The translations under genes were made by a program, and so were the position numbers. Positions 61,326 through 64,000 of a stretch of DNA of 64,000 bases are shown here, piece by piece. Within the stretch, counting starts at the first letter, position 1, and every line of letters starts with the position of its first letter. Under the pieces are notes generated by a model that did not search any database, was not told the origin of the DNA, and was given only the letters and a program-made list of their open reading frames with translations. The DNA is from Amycolatopsis tolypomycina (GTDB lineage Bacteria > Actinomycetota > Actinomycetes > Mycobacteriales > Pseudonocardiaceae), in NCBI RefSeq assembly GCF_900105945.1, contig NZ_FNSO01000002.1, positions 372,001 to 436,000 on the forward strand. The letters run 5' to 3'.

Positions 61326-62422
61326 GACCTCGCCAGCTCGGAACGGACGAGCTCGAGGAGCCGGCCCAGCCAGTTGGCGCCGCTCGAGCTCCAGTACTTC
61401 GAAGCCCAGTCGCTGTAGAGCAGCCGGGCGTCACCCGTGCCCAGCAACGTCTCCGCCATCGCCGGGTGGCGCTCGAACTTGTTCCGCAGCAACGCGGCCA
61501 TCACGCCCAGCCGGGCCGCCGGCCAGCCCGCCCGCCGGGGCGCTTCCACGCCGAGGCTCCGGGCGTCGAGGCCCCGGAAGGCGGCGGCGATCCGGTCGTG
61601 CCAACCGGCGTCGTCGGTGGACAGCGCCCAGTAGGCGTGCATGACGCTCGCGTACTCCCGGCCGTCGTGGGTCACCGCTGCCGGGTAGTCGGCCTGCAGG
61701 ACCTCCAGGCCCGCCGGCTCGGGCCAGCCGCTCGGGTAGACGGTACCGCCCACGACCAGCGGGACGGTCGCCTCCGGGCCGTCCGCCACCCGCCGCGCCT
61801 GTTCTCCGGCGACCCCGGCCTCGCTCCGGCGGAGGTAGCCGAGCGCCCACTCCCGGAGCTCCGGGGTCACCGTGAGGGTCTGGCCCTCGTTCCGGGCCGG
61901 GATCGTCTCGCCCACCTCGGCGAGCAGGATCCGCACCGGGACGTCGTTGTGGTCCATGTCGCCGAGCATGAAGATCCGGCGGTGCTCGGGCACCGCGTGG
62001 TACGCCGCGCGGACGAGCTCGAGGCGGGCCGCGGTCGGATCCGCGGCATACGCCACCAGCGTGTCCCGGCAGCGCCCGGAGGAGTCCGGCCGGTCGTTCA
62101 GCCTGTCGACCTCGTCGGCGAGCTCGCCGATCAGCAGCTCCGGAGTCAGCCACGACTCCAGTGCCGGCACGGTTCCCTTCGCCGTGCCGGTGATGATGAG
62201 CGGGACGCCCTCAGGCGGGGTCAGGGTCAGCGTGCCGTCGTCGAACGCGGCGCGGAGACCGGCGAAATCGGTTGTCTCGTAGCCCCAGAGGACGGCGCCG
62301 TCCGCGAAGACGCCGAGCGTGTCGAGCGTGTAGTAGTCGTTGTTGCGAAAGAAGACGAGGCGTTGCCGCCCCTCGACGACGTCACCGCCGGCCACGCGCG
62401 ACGTCGGGGTGCTGTCCGGCAT
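61313..62422 (-). CDS. NADAR-domain protein with unrecognised N-terminal domains
   Basis: The 369-residue protein ends in a NADAR (YbiA-like) domain at about residues 225-365: YPAAVTHDGREYASVMHAYW, then RNKFERHPAMAETLLGTGDA, LLYSDWASKYWSSSGANWLG, RLLELVRSEL. NADAR domains process ADP-ribose derivatives, and some reverse guanine ADP-ribosylation of DNA as antitoxins. The first 220 residues (RQRLVFFRNNDYYTLDTLGV; PELLIGELADEVDRLNDRPD) fit no family I know. No DarT-like toxin is adjacent. It is separated by 20 bp from the upstream DUF3152 gene. Confidence 0.78.
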   Translation of the reverse strand: MPDSTPTSRVAGGDVVEGRQRLVFFRNNDYYTLDTLGVFADGAVLWGYETTDFAGLRAAFDDGTLTLTPPEGVPLIITGTAKGTVPALESWLTPELLIGELADEVDRLNDRPDSSGRCRDTLVAYAADPTAARLELVRAAYHAVPEHRRIFMLGDMDHNDVPVRILLAEVGETIPARNEGQTLTVTPELREWALGYLRRSEAGVAGEQARRVADGPEATVPLVVGGTVYPSGWPEPAGLEVLQADYPAAVTHDGREYASVMHAYWALSTDDAGWHDRIAAAFRGLDARSLGVEAPRRAGWPAARLGVMAALLRNKFERHPAMAETLLGTGDARLLYSDWASKYWSSSGANWLGRLLELVRSELARSQRP

Positions 62423-62442
62423 GCCGGCGAGCCTAGCGGCGC

Positions 62443-63240
62443 TCAGGAGGTTCCTGTCGGGATCGGGTCGTCGTACTCGCCCGGGGGGCCGGTGTATTCG
62501 CGGCCACCGTCCGGGAACGGCCACGGGTTCGGCACGCAGCCGTGCAGGCCGAGCGTCTGCTGCTCCATCACCGGCGCGCGCTTGCCCGGCCCCGGGCACA
62601 GCTCGTGGCCCTGCCCCAGCCGGTGGCCGGTCTCGTGGGTGACCATGTACTGCCGGTAGACCTCGAGCGGCGCCCCGTAGTTCGGCACGGCGTTGGCCCA
62701 GCGGGCCACGTTGAGCACGACGTTGCTGCCGTTGCGGCAGGAGGTGTAGCTGTCGGGCGTGCCGCCGCAGAGCCGGTCGCGGCTGGACGGCGTGGCCAGG
62801 TAGAGGGTGAAGTCGGCGCTGTCGGCCGGGCCGACCTGCTGCAGCCGCCACTGCCCGCCGGCGGTCCAGCCGCGCGGGTCGCCGAGGATGGTGCGGATGT
62901 CCTTGGCGAACTCGGCGGGCCCGACGCCGTCGATGTCGGTCTCGATGGCGATCCGGTAGCGCATCAGCCGGCCCGACTTCCCGGCGACCTCGTCGCTGCC
63001 GGGGGTGAACATCCACTGGCCGGAGCCGGTCCGCGGGAAGGTGATGGCGGCCTCGACGGGCGCGCTCTGCGTCACCGGCTCGCGCTCGGCGGGCGGCGGC
63101 GGGATCGAGGTGGCCTCCCCGATCGCGGTGATGACCGGCCCGGCCGCGGGCGCGGCGACCGGCTGTCTTTCCCCGCCGCAGCCGCTCACCGCCAGGGCGA
63201 GCGCGGCCACGGCCGCGGCCCGTCTCGCGGTTTTCGGCAT
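62443..63240 (-). CDS. DUF3152 lipoprotein, putative zinc metallopeptidase
   Basis: The 265-residue protein has a lipobox (LAVSGCGG, Cys near residue 21), a Pro-rich linker and a DUF3152 domain with the zincin motif VTHETGHRLGQGHELC (HExxHxxGxxH) near residue 200. It is probably an anchored extracellular peptidase; DUF3152 activity has not been established as far as I know. A nearby methionine (PVMEQQTLGL) could be the met-turn. It lies upstream of the NADAR gene on the same strand. Confidence 0.87.
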   Translation of the reverse strand: MPKTARRAAAVAALALAVSGCGGERQPVAAPAAGPVITAIGEATSIPPPPAEREPVTQSAPVEAAITFPRTGSGQWMFTPGSDEVAGKSGRLMRYRIAIETDIDGVGPAEFAKDIRTILGDPRGWTAGGQWRLQQVGPADSADFTLYLATPSSRDRLCGGTPDSYTSCRNGSNVVLNVARWANAVPNYGAPLEVYRQYMVTHETGHRLGQGHELCPGPGKRAPVMEQQTLGLHGCVPNPWPFPDGGREYTGPPGEYDDPIPTGTS

Positions 63241-63361
63241 GGGTCCTCCCGGGGTGCGCGGCTTCAGAAGGACATACGGGCCGCGGCCGGGAAAAGTTGC
63301 GATGACCTGCGGTGGCGGAGCGTCACCGCAGCTCAGCGCATACAGGTGTGACGACCACCAC

Positions 63362-63448
63362 AGCGCCCCAATGTGGCGTTCGGTGCATCCAACGCACCCA
63401 ATGTGGCGTTCGGTGCGTCCAACGCAACCAACGCCACATTGGGGCGCT
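63362..63448. repeat. Tandem 30-bp repeats closed by a 19-bp inverted copy
   Basis: The unit beginning CCCAATGTGGCGTTCGGTGC occurs at 63367-63396 and 63397-63426 (29 of 30 identical). AGCGCCCCAATGTGGCGTT (63362-63380) is the exact reverse complement of 63430-63448. The array lies in the 214-bp gap after dapE and could terminate transcription. It looks like a dispersed intergenic element. Confidence 0.8.
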
Positions 63449-63454
63449 TGGGGC

Positions 63455-64000
63455 TCAGCCCAGGAACTTGCGCAGCACCTCGGTGACCTGGCGGATCTCC
63501 GCCGTCCGGACGTTCTCCTGCTGCGTGTGCGCCAACGTCGGGTTGCCCGGGCCGAAGTTCACCGCCGGCATGCCCCGGGCCGCGAAGCGCGCCACGTCCG
63601 TCCAGCCCAGCTTCGCCGCCGCGCGGCCGCCCGCCGCCGCCACCAGCTCTGCCGCCGCCGGGGCCGACAGGCCGGGGAGCGCGGCCGGCGACATGTCCAC
63701 AACGGACAGTTCGAAACCGTCGAAGACCTCGCGCAGGTGCTGTTCGGCCGCCGCCGGGTCGCGGTCCGGCGCGAAGCGGTGGTTGACCCTCAGCACCGCT
63801 TCGTCCGGGACAACGTTGCCCGCGACCCCGCCGCCGATCGAAATCGCCTGAAGTCCCTCGCGGTAGGTCAGCCCGTCGATGTCGACGATCCGCGGGGTGT
63901 ACTCCTTCAACCGCCGCAGCGGCTCGGCCAGCGCGTGGATCGCGTTCTCGCCCATCCACGCCCGCGCGGTGTGCGCCCGCTTGCCCGAAAACCGCAGCTC
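63455..64000 (-). CDS. dapE: Succinyl-diaminopimelate desuccinylase, C-terminal part
   Basis: The last 181 codons are present; the gene continues beyond base 64000. The frame begins [20 protein letters not shown], the typical DapE lid-domain motif (RRAHTARPW in relatives), and includes [20 protein letters not shown] and [17 protein letters not shown], whose His is a metal ligand. DapE releases succinate to give LL-diaminopimelate for lysine and peptidoglycan. Rv1202 is the counterpart and anchors the right end of the conserved block. Confidence 0.92.
   Translation of the reverse strand, partial: ELRFSGKRAHTARAWMGENAIHALAEPLRRLKEYTPRIVDIDGLTYREGLQAISIGGGVAGNVVPDEAVLRVNHRFAPDRDPAAAEQHLREVFDGFELSVVDMSPAALPGLSAPAAAELVAAAGGRAAAKLGWTDVARFAARGMPAVNFGPGNPTLAHTQQENVRTAEIRQVTEVLRKFLG

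Noticed and set aside
63362..63448. CRISPR array
   Set aside because: Repeats are directly abutting with no spacers, number only two plus an inverted copy, and no cas genes are near.

Overview
The window is a very GC-rich actinomycete chromosome segment. Frequent GTG starts, ATGA/GTGA stop-start overlaps and the gene families point to Pseudonocardiales, most likely Amycolatopsis; the genus is inferred from overall feel, not from a marker gene. No tRNA, rRNA, CRISPR array, transposase or integrase was seen.

Backbone. Much of the window matches, from memory, the Mycobacterium tuberculosis interval dapE-LOG-gpgS-divIVA-like-tagA-DUF3117-O-methyltransferase-sigE-rseA-htrA-tatB-mrp-DUF1003-MgtE_N-DUF4190-stress protein-lpqY-sugABC-corA (about Rv1202 to Rv1239c), with the same order and relative orientations but read right to left. 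Here these genes run from corA at 1 kb to dapE at 64 kb. The core comprises magnesium transport, trehalose import (LpqY-SugABC), the SigE/RseA envelope-stress module with HtrA and TatB, and glucosylglycerate synthesis (GpgS).

Region by region. 0-4.5 kb: DUF2332 (partial), MaoC hydratase, corA with a long structured leader carrying a proline-rich leader ORF, a phosphoesterase and a ParB-like protein. 4.5-13 kb: MmyB-type regulator and its divergent dehydrogenase with duplicated operators, an ECF sigma factor and putative anti-sigma partner, CPBP protease plus two-component system, a drug exporter with TetR regulator, PspC and a lipoprotein. 13-18 kb: lpqY-sugABC. 18-31 kb: acyl-CoA dehydrogenase, DUF4190 proteins, SPFH protein, a putative antibiotic kinase, MgtE_N/DUF1003/mrp, tatB-htrA-rseA-sigE. 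31-36 kb: O-methyltransferase, MFS/LysR pair, then a lower-GC accessory patch with an unrecognised protein and several inverted repeats. 36-46 kb: pepA, DUF3117, enoyl-CoA hydratase, tag, DivIVA-like, PadR and a cytochrome bd operon (cydABDC) whose CydA is unusually short. 46-49 kb: gpgS, acyltransferase, two LOG proteins. 49-61.3 kb: an exoenzyme island with a GH9 cellulase, two XRE-TPR regulator/M4 metalloprotease cassettes, an M28 aminopeptidase and a GH18 chitinase behind a DasR-like site. 61.3-64 kb: NADAR-domain protein, DUF3152 lipoprotein and partial dapE.

The accessory insertions (cyd operon, exoenzyme island, 33.8-35.7 kb patch) sit between backbone genes. The most notable observations are the corA leader ORF, the duplicated XRE-TPR/M4 cassettes with a shared promoter block, the Q-loop-less CydA, the 59-bp duplication across the cydD/cydC junction, and the structured accessory patch.
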